A DNA stretch of 64,000 bases. It comes from Reticulitermes lucifugus. Taxonomy: Eukaryota; Arthropoda; Insecta; Blattodea; Rhinotermitidae. The stretch is from the NCBI GenBank assembly GCA_026260175.1, contig JAKCWW010000051.1:4995-68994 (forward strand), read 5' to 3'. This document shows positions 1-11,584 of the stretch, in pieces. The position numbers were made by a program, and so were the translations under genes. The notes beneath the pieces are model-generated. The model was not told the origin of the DNA. It saw only the letters and a program-made list of their open reading frames with translations, and did not search any database. Position 1 is the first letter of the stretch; every line of letters starts with the position of its first letter.

Positions 1-103
1 TAAGCAGGTTCATCCGTGACAGCCCAGAAGACAATAAGCAGGTTCATCCGTGACAGCCCAGAAGACAATAAGCAGGTTCATCCGTGACAGTCTAGAACAC
101 AAT
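1..103. repeat. 34-bp tandem repeat, three copies, cut by window edge
   Basis: A 34-base unit starting TAAGCAGGTTCATCCGTGAC recurs at positions 1, 35 and 69. The first two copies are identical and the third drifts near its end (GTCTAGAACAC in place of GCCCAGAAGAC). The array probably continues upstream of the window. The unit contains CCAGAAGAC, which also ends repeat E elsewhere in the window, so it may be an expanded piece of that repeat; this link is only inference. Confidence 0.9.
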
Positions 104-2374
104 AATCTCACGAGCCACACATACTGTTTTATATCCTCACCGAGTAGCAAGCGACGATGTTAGAATTCATAGCAATTCCTTAAATGATAATAAAAATGGA
201 CTATCAACCGTACAGTTGAGTCACTGGACCACAGATCAAAATGCGTTTCAGGAAGGCGAGTTGAAGATCCAATTAAAGCACGTACAAAGAGAAATCTGGG
301 CAGACCCAGTGCAATGTATACAAATGTTTACTACACAAACACTCAGACGACAACGCGAACTACTGTAATGGACTCAGAACATCAACGACGCCCTGTGACG
401 TCTGCATCATTCTCCAGAGGTGCAGGGGGACTACATCGCCCTGTGCAGAGCGACGTTTCTCGTAAATACGTATACAACAGTCAATGTAACCTAGTTACTA
501 GAACAGAAAGAGATTTTTCCATTCCATTTGAACACCGATACTATTTTCACTCGGCGATATTGTCACTACTGTTATATAGACCCGAGCGGATAAGCGTAGG
601 AATATATGCCTTGCAATCGTATTTTCTCAAGCTATAAATCAAAGAGTAGAAGATAGGATTTTATATACACACACAGGACTGTGAAGAACTCGAGACCTGT
701 GTGACGTCATCACGCAAGCTTTCGCTTTAAATATTACCATTGCGAATTTCTACAAGATGACACGAAACGGATAAGAAAAGACTAAAGTAAAGTAATATAA
801 ACTGTGGACATATACGAGAAAAGTATAGAGACTGACTCGTGCGACTCTTCTCGCAAACGGAGATGATCCGCTCAAGGCCTCAAGAGACTGCGGTGTGCTG
901 TCCTCTCGCAACGTCTGTGACAATGTCCAACGCCGCCGTATACTTCAGCGCATAACAGTTAATTTCCAGTTCTTAAACACAATGTATTTCCACTTCGGCG
1001 TCACGTTTAACGGAATATGCCCTCTGGACGTTCCGACTAGGAATAACTCTGAATGAGTTACACTAACAGACGAGCAACTGTCCCACTGGATGACCACTCT
1101 ACCTGCCCATGTCAACACCACATACGCACATGAGTCCATGTCCCGAGCAGTGTTCGAACCTACGATCGCAAATTCTACGAACCGCACAACGAGTTTCTTG
1201 TAATCTGCTTAAATTTATATTTATTTAAAATATACAGTTAGTTGGTTTAATAAATGATTAGGTATGTTCTTTAGATATTTCTATATGTACCAACGAATAA
1301 TAAAGTTAAATAAAATAACCACCAAAATTACCGTCAACAATTACCTTCCACTTAACTTCAAAGACGTCATTATACGTCCATCAAATGAATAAGACTATTT
1401 AATATCAGATCAAATACGTTATACGAGAAGGTCGTACATTTATTACACTTTTAAAACTATATTTATTGAACTTACGTATCTTCAACTTCTCTATCCGTGC
1501 CACGAAGACACGCGGGTAAAGCTACATGCAGCAAGAACCAAGGTGAGTCACAGGTTTCTCGCTCCGGAATCCTTGACACAAGTGTTGGCTCCGAATCCAG
1601 GTCAATCAAGCGATTTGTGCATACAACGGTATGTTAAATTTTTCATTTCTGTCACTAGAGTCTTCTGAAATTTCTGACTCTTAAATGCCCAATATGCCTT
1701 GGGCATATGGCAGTTATCTATTCACTTTGACCCGAAGTACCTTTCAAAGAAACTCCAAGTTTCAGCATTACCATAAAAGAAGTCCACTAATAGCCCGAAT
1801 CCTGAAATTCTAAGACAAAGGTCACATCTCCAAAACCAATTCTCTAAGACCCATTTTAACATCATTTTTCCATAACACAAAGCCTTCCTTAGCAAATTAA
1901 TTGATGTAAAACACAATCGTAAATAGGAATAGATAGATTCGGATAAGGCCAGTAACAGTCAAGAAAACGAATTCTCGCTTGTGGGAGGCACTCCAGCACA
2001 GTTAGGGAGTCGATTCAGGTTCGTAAGTTAACCGCTCTATCGCACACCGATTCCTCAACCTGATCTTGCTTTTACACGAACCCGCATCTACCAACACTGA
2101 CAGGTAAAGCCTCCATATCACATTGGGAAGTAACCACCTGGAATCCCAGCTGGAGACCTGCTATTCTTATTAAAGTTCCGCCAGAAGAGCACGTCAAACC
2201 TAGTTACATCCTCATCACTTCCCATTCATCACTCACAATAATCGACTCAATCCTCACTGGACCACAGAATTTTCCCAGCTGTAAACTAAACTTTCTACAG
2301 GTTAGGTATTCCCAGTGGACTCATAAAGTATCTCAGCAGAGCATAGTCTTTGGGACGTAAATATCAGTACAGCT
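104..2374. other. No recognisable gene or repeat
   Basis: Only short chance frames occur here (up to about 107 codons, at 314-637), with no domain I recognise. Around 1150-1190 a GTTCGAAC string and nearby bases weakly resemble a minus-strand tRNA-like B box, too decayed to call. Nothing else stands out. Confidence 0.5.
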
Positions 2375-2545
2375 GGCCAAGAAATTCGCTACCTTTAACA
2401 GAACATGAAGGTTCATCACCGTGTTCACAAGAGTCCGCCACTTGTCCCTGGTATGATACACATAAGTTCAATTCTTTCCACCCCCACAAATCATTTTCCT
2501 TCAGACCCAATTTAGTGCTATTCTTCCATCTACGTTTAGTCTCGC
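2375..2545 (-). mobile_element. LINE-G 3' end, decayed copy 1
   Basis: Read on the minus strand, this holds the recurrent C-terminal end of a non-LTR retrotransposon: a stretch like 'GTAGATGGAAGAATA', then a segment like 'CAGGGACAAGTGGCGGACTC', then 'GTGAACACGGTGATGAACC', then the tail 'GAATTTCTTGGCCAGCTG'. In better copies this reads about RWEDNI...LAQDRDQWRALVNTVMN. Frameshifts and stops break it. It is about 170 bp with no reverse transcriptase upstream. It lies about 100 bp from copy 2 in the opposite orientation. Confidence 0.75.
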
Positions 2546-2648
2546 AATTGATTATGCCTGTGAAGGAGAAAATAAGATGAGGATGATGATGATGAAAACT
2601 GCATAATTGGGACTTAAATGATTAGTACTCTTTACCAATAATATCAGG

Positions 2649-2965
2649 TTGATCAACCAAAGAAGTATGCAATGGGCGGGTAATGTTGCAAATGTACGGA
2701 GAAAAAATGTATACTGGGTTTTAGTTGAGAAACCTAAAGGAAAGAGGCCACTTCGAAGACCTAGACGTAGATGGAGGAAATTAAAACAGATCCTAACAAA
2801 AGACGGGAGTGCGTGGACTGGATTCATCTGGCTGAGAACAGGGACAGGTGGAGAGCTCTTGTGAACACGGTAATCAGCCTTCGTGTTCCATAAAATGTGG
2901 GGAATTCCTTGACAAGCTGAGGAAATATTAGCTTCTCAAGAGCGACCCTGCTCCATGGAGTTAGT
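2649..2965 (+). mobile_element. LINE-G 3' end, copy 2 (best preserved N-side)
   Basis: The frame from 2649 translates to MINQRSMQWAGNVANVRR, then VLVEKPKGKRPLRRPRRRWR, the basic C-terminal tail of an insect LINE second ORF. I know this family only as 'RMRWAGHVAR...VLVGKPEGKRPLGRPRRRWEDNI'. A frameshift near 2800 moves the following WxxLAQDRDRWRALV-like part out of frame (GTGGACTGGATTCATCTGGC, then AGGGACAGGTGGAGAGC). The 3' untranslated tail continues through GACAAGCTGAGG and CTGCTCCATGGAGTTAG. No reverse transcriptase lies upstream, so this is a heavily 5'-truncated, dead copy. Confidence 0.85.
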
Positions 2966-3543
2966 TTGTTACGCAGTTAGTTATTAGTCGCTCCCCTTTA
3001 TCATTTCCGAGTAAAATTTTGTATGTACTTCTTATCTCTACGGCCGTCTCATCCTCCCTGATTTGATCACCACTATAATATTTGGCGAAAATAATATTAT
3101 CTGCTCGAAATTATAAACATTGAGACAAAGAGAACCTGATGATATACAATTTATATTGAATGCAGTGAATTCCGTTCGTTTACCTTAAAAATAATAAACA
3201 ATACGACACGAAACTAAGTGGTGTACACGGCCCTCCGGAAGGAACTGAGAACAGCCACGCACGTTCTTCACCCCCACCTGTGATGACACTCACATGTATA
3301 AAGCAAAACACCAAGCGGCAGGGCTTCTGATTTATATTCGGGAAGTAACCGGCTGGAAAACCAACTATCCTGAGGTTCCCGTCGTTTTCCTCAGCTCCTG
3401 CGGGCAAATGTGATAAATTAACGCATATTAGGAAAAGAACACTTCGTGCCATGTCCTTCCCAATTGATTATTCACCGTTATCCCATCACTGGACTCAATA
3501 TAGTCTGAGTTACTGACAGCGTCATTAAATAAACTACAAAGGA
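2966..3543. other. No recognisable feature
   Basis: Unique-looking, moderately AT-rich sequence between a LINE end and the inverted-repeat transposon. Only chance-length frames are present. Confidence 0.5.
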
Positions 3544-4656
3544 ACAAGAACGGGGATGTCAGTTTTCGTTCACGGTCAGTCGAAGGCTTCAAAATCATAT
3601 CCGTTTTCGTCCACGAGAAAAGCAGGTAGCTCTCAAGCCAGTCGAAGGGTATACCCGTTTTCGTCCACCGCTAGTGTTCATGTGTGCATCCCCCATGAAC
3701 GGTGCCAATCCCAGTGGCCGCACGGTCTAAGGTATGGGTCTACGGCCGCTCGCTTGCTGGGATTGAGGGTTCGAATCCCGCCGGGGGCATGAATGTCTGT
3801 CTTTTGTGAATGTTGTGTGTTGTGTAGGTAGCGATCCTTGCGTCGGGCTGATCACTCGTCCAGAGGAGTTCTTCCGAGTGTGGTGTGTCTGAGTGTGATC
3901 GTGAAGCCTCGACAATGAGGCCTTGACCCACTATGGGCTATCACGCCATGGAATAAAGTATCCCCGTGAATGAGAACAACACCAAGGTGTCCAGGTATGT
4001 GGTTGCCAAATCATACTTGGTCAGCTTGAATGACGCAACCTTTGTTTTCACCCCTATCCACCAACATGTTTAGCCAATTAGTTTCGATTAACATGCTATT
4101 TTTTTTCTGTCTCCCAGTGTTAAAATGTCTGAATATTTGTTGCGTTGGTATCACAGAGTTTTTTTTAAAAAACGTCTCTACGGCGAACGCACGGTGTACA
4201 GCCGATTACTGATCCATGCTTACTAAATGACTTCCCCAGCTGAACTCTATAACACAATTACTTCAATCTCCTCTCCGGGGCCACCTGATTACTACGCAAA
4301 TCAAAATGATGAATGAATTCTGCCCCATCCTGTATTTTGGTGCATGTTGTAATTACACTTATTTAATAATTTAATTAAACTAAGGCTACACTGCTTATTA
4401 AATAATTGTTATATTATTTTAGTACATTGTATTAATAAAGGATTTCTCATTAAATTAGGTCCACTTCATTTCAAACAATCTTCTGCCACCCGAAACAAAT
4501 GTCTTCCGCAACTGCCTTATGCTCATTCCCGAGTTATGAGCCATGGACGAAAACGGATATTATACCTGCTGGTCGTGACGAAAACGTATATTGACCTTTT
4601 TCCTCCCGAAGGGTAGGGGATTAACCGTGGACGAAAATTGACATGCCCACAAGAAC
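3544..4656. mobile_element. Complete non-autonomous DNA transposon with long inverted ends and 8-bp TSD
   Basis: The element occupies 3552-4648, flanked by perfect 8-bp duplications ACAAGAAC at 3544-3551 and 4649-4656. The left end reads GGGGATGTCAGTTTTCGTTC; the reverse complement of the right end reads GGGCATGTCAATTTTCGTCC. The two ends match over about 24 bases with a few differences. Each end also carries three copies of a motif close to GTTTTCGTCCACGG, at about 3562, 3604 and 3658 on the left and, inverted, at about 4545, 4574 and 4627 on the right, as expected for transposase-binding sites. No transposase is encoded. About 270 bp of the 1097 bp is a later SINE-A insertion with its TSD. 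An 8-bp TSD fits hAT, P, Merlin or Sola1-type elements; the GGG start is not the usual hAT terminus, so the superfamily stays open. Confidence 0.85.
3700..3961 (+). mobile_element. SINE-A copy 1, nested in the DNA transposon
   Basis: A tRNA-derived SINE of about 260 bp. The tRNA-like head has an A-box-like TGGCCGCACGGTCTAAGG and a perfect B box GGTTCGAATCC, followed by a body shared with the other SINE-A copies (GTTGTGTGTTGTGTAGGTAG, then GCTGATCACTCGTCCAGAGG). Imperfect 9-bp duplications CCCCATGAA (3691-3699) and CCCCGTGAA (3962-3970) flank it. Its position inside the transposon shows it is the younger of the two. Confidence 0.93.
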
Positions 4657-6769
4657 AGGCCAGCAGCAGGTAGCTGTCTTCAGCAAGCAGACGTACCGCA
4701 GAATATAGCCCCTGGCGACTTCCTCATAAAGTGCTAAGAACACACTTAGCTTACTCCGACTCCCTAAACCAAAAACTATATATAATCTACGCAGGTACTT
4801 CAAAGTAATAATCAGGAAAAGTTTTCTATTCTAAGAAGAAAAATTAGAATTGCTACACAGCAAACTTTTAATACGAGATTTTGGTAAAAACCATAGAGAA
4901 ATAAAGAGGAAGATTTTAAATAATTCATTCATTTTAACAGATACAACTTATGTGTCTCGTGCTATTATGTATGCATGACTACAGGTGTGGCATTTTCTGT
5001 CGAAACCAGCCAGCGAAAAACGCCTAGCATTAGCACCAATCTCCACAGTGAGAGGCAACCGCTTTACAGCCCATGTAACTGTACTGTCTCCACAATTAAA
5101 ACGAGAAATGAAAAGCAGTGCACGAGTGCTCCACTCTCAGAATACACAGTTTCCAAATTCAATGACCACTTTACGAAACAAATATGTTCCTTACATAATA
5201 ACAGATTTGTGACAAGCTACATCTTTATTCTTAAGACAGATGGCGATGGTTGGAATCGAACGCAGGACCTTTTAAACATTATGCCAGCATAATATTCACT
5301 ATACTTGGCTTCCAAACAATCTGCGGGCAGGGCCGAAACGTTCCGCCACTGAAATCGCGTAATGGAGGTCTTAAACCAATTAGCAGAAAAAAACGGTAAT
5401 GGCAGAATACTTCGGGTTTCGCGGATGGTCTCAGTGCGTGGAATCGTCTTTTGCGATTAGGTGACTTAGAACAATAAAAGTTTCCTGGCGTTTAGACAAA
5501 CATTGGTTGTCACCTTCAAGGAGAATCTGAGTGCTATCTGGAAGTCCTTGTACAGATCTGGCATTATATGCGGAGCAGGAAGTGACGGCCTGACTGGGCA
5601 GAACAACATCGCGTTAATAAATGGAACTTCTGTACATTTTTCTTGCAGTCTTTTACACAAAAGCCGTCTCATTATTGACCGCAAGCAATACTGTTCGTAG
5701 TTCGAATCAAGCACAACAATTAATTTTTCATGTCGTTCCGCAGTCAGCACCATTGTGACCTGGTGCGCGGGAAACCGAAAAAGTTTGACAGCCACTGCAT
5801 TAGGCCACCATCAACTGAAGGCGGGAGAAGTGTACAATCAAAGGAAACATCATGAACAACGGAAATATCTCATAGATGGACCACCTTCAATATAAGTAAT
5901 ATTAATAGATTTACTAGGAACCACCTATTATGCAAGATTTTCGGGATAATAAAATGATTCAGCCGCAGTTCTGAGGCTTTAAATTTCCTCACCTGTAAAA
6001 CCACAGTTGTGGGAGCCAACGTGCTGCGTGACATCGATACAGACCGCATCCCTCTCAAGCATGCCACATAAAAGAGTAAAAAAAAAAATTTATATGCAAA
6101 TACTCCATTGAAAAAGGCCATATGGGACACGAGCACTGAATTTTTATTTTGGTGCGTCGGAGATAACCCAAGAGAACCAAAAATAACAGTTCACTGGAAT
6201 CGTATTTACTCAGAATCGAGGCAATGAGCAACAAAAGAGAACATGTGCGACAAGCGGAAATTCAGATCTATAGAACTTGTAACTTTTAAAGGAGAGCGTT
6301 CTGCAGCAGTATGAATAAAGTTTTATATCAATGCACTTGTACACTAGAGAAACCAATAATACATCGTAGCCAGAAGGCATGAGACTCTAAATGCATACCT
6401 AGATGGTTTTACTTGCACGAGATCTTTGTTTGAAAAGGTTGATTTGAAACCCAGACACCAATTTTGCTATAAAGGACGATTCGCCTTTCACATTCCAAGG
6501 CACTGGTCCAAAACTCGACATAAATTCGTGCTGTTCGTAACCCTCTCAACCCAAACGAGGGACACATCACTTAAAATGGGCCACGGACGTACCATACCAC
6601 GTCATCATTAACAATTTAGACCTTTAGAGACCGAGGTTGCAGCACTATATACACTTGTATATGTTCACTGCACACGTCCGATTCCAAAGTGTTTCCTCAT
6701 TCACTCCACGTGAATTTCGAAATGTTAAAGTTCCTAAGGAAGACAGTAATTAGCTATTACAATCTCAGT
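4657..6769. other. No gene; one tRNA-like scrap
   Basis: Frames here are short and unrecognised, including 5466-5795 and 5870-6136 on the minus strand. At 5240-5290 the minus strand reads like a tRNA B-box region (CGTTCGATTCCAACCA) preceded by GTATAGTGAAT, possibly a remnant of a SINE-C head. Nothing else is supported. Confidence 0.45.
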
Positions 6770-7048
6770 GGCTGTGATAGTGTAGTCGGTATAGTGAATA
6801 GGTTACGGGATGGACAACCGAGGAATCGTGTTTCGACTGTAGGCAGGGGGCAGAAATTGTCTTCTCTTCCAAAACGTCCAAATTAGCTCAGTGTATACCG
6901 GGTTTCTTTCTCCGAGGATAAAGCGGCAGCCCGTGAAGCTAAACAAAATATCCCATCTAATGCCGAGGTTAAGAAAGAGTGGAGCTATACCTTTACCACC
7001 ACCACATGCGTTCAAGACGTGCATAAAAACTTTACCTTTACCTTTATA
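6770..7048 (+). mobile_element. SINE-C copy 1
   Basis: A divergent full-length copy. The head GTAGTCGGTATAGTGAATAG corresponds to the tRNA-like start of the intact copy at 53084-53366. The interior holds GAGGATAAAGCGGCAGCCCG and GTTAAGAAAGAGTGGAGCTATACC. The tail ends in repeated CTTTAC units. The B box has decayed (AATCGTGTTTCGACTG). Confidence 0.85.
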
Positions 7049-8093
7049 ACCTCAGTACTAAATAAAAATTGCCGTACATTTGTGTCGTTTGGACTCGCTG
7101 CAAACCCCAGGCGAAGATAACCCTTAATAGGACAAGGCAAATTAGAACTGAAACGCTATTATCAGTCACTGATCTGTCGACAGGAAAAGTTTTGTACATT
7201 CCTCTTCATTTACATGAGATCATTTTTTTTCCGCGATGAAATTTTATGTAATCAAAAAAAAAGTAAAATTCATTCTGTTGTAGACGCTATAATAAGAAAG
7301 TCCCTCCTTACAATATTCCCTTTCTCAGCTGCTGCAGAATCCCATTTACTTGTCTCCACAATAATCCTTTCTGTACCAGAACGCAAGTTCTAATCCAGCT
7401 GTTCATTACGACAGTTGTTCCAGTTTGTCAGCGCTGCCTTCTAATGACTGATGTCTTGCGACAGGTTCAGCCCCCACACAAGAAGTCCTACAGCTTGTCG
7501 AAAACAAATCCCATGTAGCAGTGCCTTTCTTCAGACGGTGGCAGTCACTTAGCCAGACAAGAAATTCCCCGTCTTTTGCACAACCCAAAGCTCTCTCACC
7601 TCACTCGCAGGGTCCAACCAGCAGGCCACCAAACAACGTCCTAACCATGAAGTACCATACACCGGAGGTAAAGCGGCTGGAGCGCCGTGAACACCGGTCA
7701 ACTACATCTATGTCCGATCTAAAACGTATGTGGAGCCTAACCCCACTCCCCTTACGCCATCATGCTGTGTAAACTTCACCCTAATCTTCTGCATGGAAAA
7801 GCCTATTTTGAAAACGAATATAACTGCAGAAAACCAGGACGCAGGAAATACGAATTTTGCCACTTGCACAATTTAACAATGCAGTATCTTACTGTAACGC
7901 CCGCAGATAGCGCAGTGTAAGCTACTCCGTCATAAGTTTACCGTTCTTGCTTGAATGGGTACGTTTGCTCTCGGGCTAACGTTCCGAATTACATACATAA
8001 AGACCTGGTTTCAGAACACACTACTGAGAGCTGCAGTAAACTTCTCACGCTTGCTCAGCCTTACAATACACTAAAAGGACGAATTATTTTAAC

Positions 8094-8129
<36 letters not shown>

Positions 8130-9049
8130 CTATGTGCATAAAAATAAAATGTTGATGATAATAACTAGGAATTTAAAAACACAAATCATACATACGTTTT
8201 TACTTTCATTCCCAAGTAAGCACCACCGTTCCTCTTAAAATTGTACCCTGTTACCTTATTTAAACCACACGGCTGTCCTATTAATTAGCTTAAAGTATTT
8301 GAGCCCCTGTGAGCGACATTTAACCTCTTGAACTTGCTCCTTGTCATATTAACTTGTCAGCCTTCCAGCGCGTGTAATGAATACCAACATGACGTTTGAA
8401 AACGTTTCGACTCTTCTGCTATTTTGTAACTCATGCCCTCTTTTGTGCATTATCAGCACGAAGAAATAAATTTCACATCAGCCTCAATTTATAACCATTA
8501 ATGTTACCCCGCCCGTGGGTCGCCACGGTTCTTTTACACGCTCGAAAACATGCACACACAAACACTAACTGTAACAAGCAATTAGCTCTGTTTAAAACAA
8601 CAGTAACACTGAATCAAATATCTGAATTCTGCTTTAAGCAAATTCAGTGAGGGTTCTAGGAAATACGCGAAAAGCGCCGACTACCCATTCCCAGAATGTT
8701 ATACAAATTGTAATTTAAAACAAAACGTCGTCCATAAAAAACCTTAACAGCCACCTGACATTCCCAAGCTTTTCAGAGGGAAGTGCTATCATACAGCGCT
8801 TTGAGAACCGTACCTGAACATTCGCATACTACAACTACGGAAGCGCTGAAAGCGGTATTAATGTCTACGACACAAGGGAAGAAGAACGTCGGTGGTGTCT
8901 GGAAACGAGTTCTGAGGAAACTATCAGAACTTACGAATGAGGCAATAGTGATCAGCTTAGAAGAGCATCCACAGGGCGGGAAAATTCGTGATTTATACGT
9001 CCTCAGGAAAGTTACACGTTGGAGGCTGTGATAGGTTCGATAACTGGCC
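7049..9049. other. No gene; contains a TA microsatellite
   Basis: Mostly unique-looking sequence. At about 7655-7690 the string GGAGGTAAAGCGGCTGGAGC resembles the SINE-C interior and may be a small relic. A TA repeat lies at 8097-8127. No coding frame is credible. Confidence 0.45.
8097..8127. repeat. (TA)n microsatellite
   Basis: An uninterrupted run of about 15 TA units. Confidence 0.97.
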
Positions 9050-9230
9050 AGGACGTGAAGACATTACATGCAGTTTTGGTGGCGAAAACAAATGGAAAAC
9101 GTCAACTTGAAAGGCGAAGAAGTGGGAAGATGATACATAAGAATATTAGTGAAACAGTCTGTGAAAAAAGAACGTGCATGGAACTGGTTCAGGAGCTTTG
9201 CCAAAGGCGGCCTTTGGTATCTGCAGTGCT
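9050..9230 (+). mobile_element. Possible LINE-G 3' end, strongly decayed (copy 3)
   Basis: GCGAAAACAAATGGAAAACG, then GAAGAAGTGGGAAGATGATA, follow the order of the LINE-G tail (VGKPxGKR..RRRWEDxI). The surrounding codons are too degraded to be certain. Confidence 0.4.
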
Positions 9231-9840
9231 CTGCTAACAGTGTTGGACTACATGACCCACTGAACTCACAAAACTGAATAACGCGTTAAGCCACTCTCCC
9301 ACTCAGTAATAGCTGGCTTGTGGTCAGGAGAAGAATCAAGTGCGATAGTAATAAGACCATCACAAAAGGTATTCAATTTCAATGGCTTTTCAGATATTCT
9401 GAGGGCACGGAAAATCCGCCGATATTAAGCTCGACCACAAGGAGACATTTCCCGTGCAGCCTGCGCATGTAAGGTAGAGTTCTGCAACAGATTGTCACGC
9501 TAAATGAGACAGAGAAAATTCACCTGCTACCGAGGGCCAAGCCACAACAAGCAACAGTCTATGGAGAAATTAAATCTGGTTCAATCGGCGGGAATAATGC
9601 ACCATCGAGTTCATCTGGCCAATATAAATTACTTTGACAAAGTGAATACTTGAAGAAACGTAGGCCTATGTTAAAACAAAACAGGCAATGTACGTATAAT
9701 GTAACATTGTGGACAATTAGCGTAAAGTGATGCCACGGGAAGGCAACAGTGGGTTCCTTTGCGTTGTTGTTGAGCTACAATATACTTTATATTGTCAAAA
9801 ATGTAAACACGCTAGGTCTTATTTATTGTTTTTGTCCCAT

Positions 9841-10015
9841 TTTAACCAAAGTTGGAATTTCTCGACAGATTTTTGTAAAAGTCACCAGTAACCAATTTCA
9901 CGAAAGTACGTCCAGTGGGAGCTGAGTTGATACATGCGGACACAAGGACGGAAGGACAGAAAAACATGAGACGAAGGTAAGAGGCTCTTTTCGCGACTTC
10001 CGCGAACGGGAATAA
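9841..10015 (+). repeat. Repeat H copy 1
   Basis: It shares an ordered set of blocks with 22293-22450: ATTTCTCGACAGATTTTTG, CAATTTCACGAAAGTACGTCC, TGATACATGCGGACA and TTTTCGCGACTTCCGCGAACG. The pattern (a target-like 'ATTTCATGAAAATCCGTCCAG' followed by tandem CGGACAG/ACGGA) is common in 3' ends of insect retroelements. I cannot name the family. Confidence 0.65.
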
Positions 10016-10207
10016 AAGCAAATCACATTTCATACTGTTTCAGTTCATACGATAACTCATTTTGCTTAACCGTATTTTCATAGGTTTATTTAACGACATC
10101 TTACCAGCTGTGTAGACTGTAATGTCAGGATGCAACGGAAATAAATTGGATACGCCTTCTCTGTTGTTGTGTTAATTAACTGCACGACACTGAAGTAAGG
10201 AAAACAC

Positions 10208-10300
10208 AGAAATGCTGGCAGTCAGTCTGCTAGTCCAGGCCGTCCTCTTTATGAAACCCGCAGTTTCACACACCAACCAGCCACCAGAAGCCCCAACATA
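10208..10300 (-). mobile_element. Probable LINE-G 3' tail fragment (copy 4)
   Basis: On the plus strand TGGCAGTCAGTCTGCTAGTC, then TTTATGAAACCCGCAGTTTC, match the inverted LINE-G tail seen at 11585-11740 and 33285-33393 (self-tail 'GACTAGCTGACTGCCA', then 'CATAAAG'). It is short and decayed. Confidence 0.5.
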
Positions 10301-11036
10301 TGCAAAAGTAAGCGAAACAAGTAGTGAATGTCAGACCTCACAACTTACCTATAATAAGACGCAGTATGCTGGCGGTGAGGCAAGGCAGTTCTGAGGTTAC
10401 GGCCATTGAGGTTAGTGTGCGTTAGAGTGTTAGTGCAGGCAGAGGTCAGGTCAGGGCATCCACATAAGATAGTTCAATCAGGGGTGTCCCAGCCAGTCTC
10501 CATCTGACCTCCGGCTGCTGCAGAAGGCGTCACCACTGTCGCCAAACTCTTGTCCCAGAGAAACAGGCTACAGTTTCTCAACACTTTGATCACCATCTTC
10601 ACAAACTGCTCTCACTCCATTGTTAAACTCAGTTACTTCTATACGACTGTATACAGTCTAACGACTTGCACAAAGCTTTAAGTCTATTTTATTCAAAGTC
10701 ACTGCCATCATGGCCGAACAGCTTTCCTTTGTCTTTACACACTTTATAAAGTCATTCTGAAAGAAAAAAATCTGGCGTCAGTGGAAGGATCAAAAGTGCG
10801 CTCTTGTGACGCACGAATCACAAGAACTCCATCGCATTACCTAAATACCCCAATATTACAACATACCGCAGTTTGCTCTACAGTCGCTCCTGTACAAGGA
10901 ACGTCACATGTATATTGTGAATACGCACATAAAACGTGACGCGCTGAAATCCGGTATTTATTAACACAAAGGGCCTGATTAAAAATCTGATATATTAGGG
11001 CGCGTCTCGAATGAAAGCAGCAGACTTAAACCACGG
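10301..11036. other. No recognisable feature
   Basis: No long frame, tRNA-like head or terminal repeat was seen. Confidence 0.45.
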
Positions 11037-11223
11037 TTATAATAACAAGAAAAACATAAACATAAAGAAGTAGAAAAAATAAAAGAAGAATGGAACAGAC
11101 GTACTGAGAACGAAAACAATCAAATAAATGGCAGGGCAAAGAGAGAAATGACAGAAAACAGAAAGCAGAAAAGAAAAAAGAAATACAACAAGGAATAATC
11201 ACACAATGAAAGAAACAAAGGTT
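11037..11223 (+). repeat. Polypurine (A/G-rich) tract
   Basis: About 185 bases dominated by A and G, with blocks such as AGAAAAGAAAAAAGAAATAC. Similar tracts lie at 27893-28070 and 43679-43762. Confidence 0.8.
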
Positions 11224-11584
11224 TCATACCGGACAAGCACATTTCTGATGTGAAGGAGAGGAGATGATGATGATTATGGTGATTTTAATTACAGTTCATA
11301 AATGTAAGCTTGTATCTCGCATATCAAATAAACATTTCGTGTCAGCTGAATTCTGACACATGGCCATCTATAGCAAAAACTGGACTTACACTGTCTCGCG
11401 AGTACAGAATACAGCTACACAGTACCTACATCTACCCTCAACAGCTCTCCCAACCCACTTTTATATCATACCATCGACTTAAAGCAGAAAGAATCACGAC
11501 ACAATGGAAAGCACTCGACAGTGTACTGAGAGGTATAACTGCCTATTACTTTTACAATGGGCCTACATACATCATGGACAGTCC

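Noticed and set aside
1-103. CRISPR-like direct repeats
   Set aside because: The units are contiguous with no spacers, and the surrounding DNA is animal repeat DNA.
3727-3931. Protein-like frames over a SINE (readings such as PRRDSNPQSQQASGRRP)
   Set aside because: They are translations of the complement of the SINE-A tRNA-like head, a common false gene in insect assemblies.
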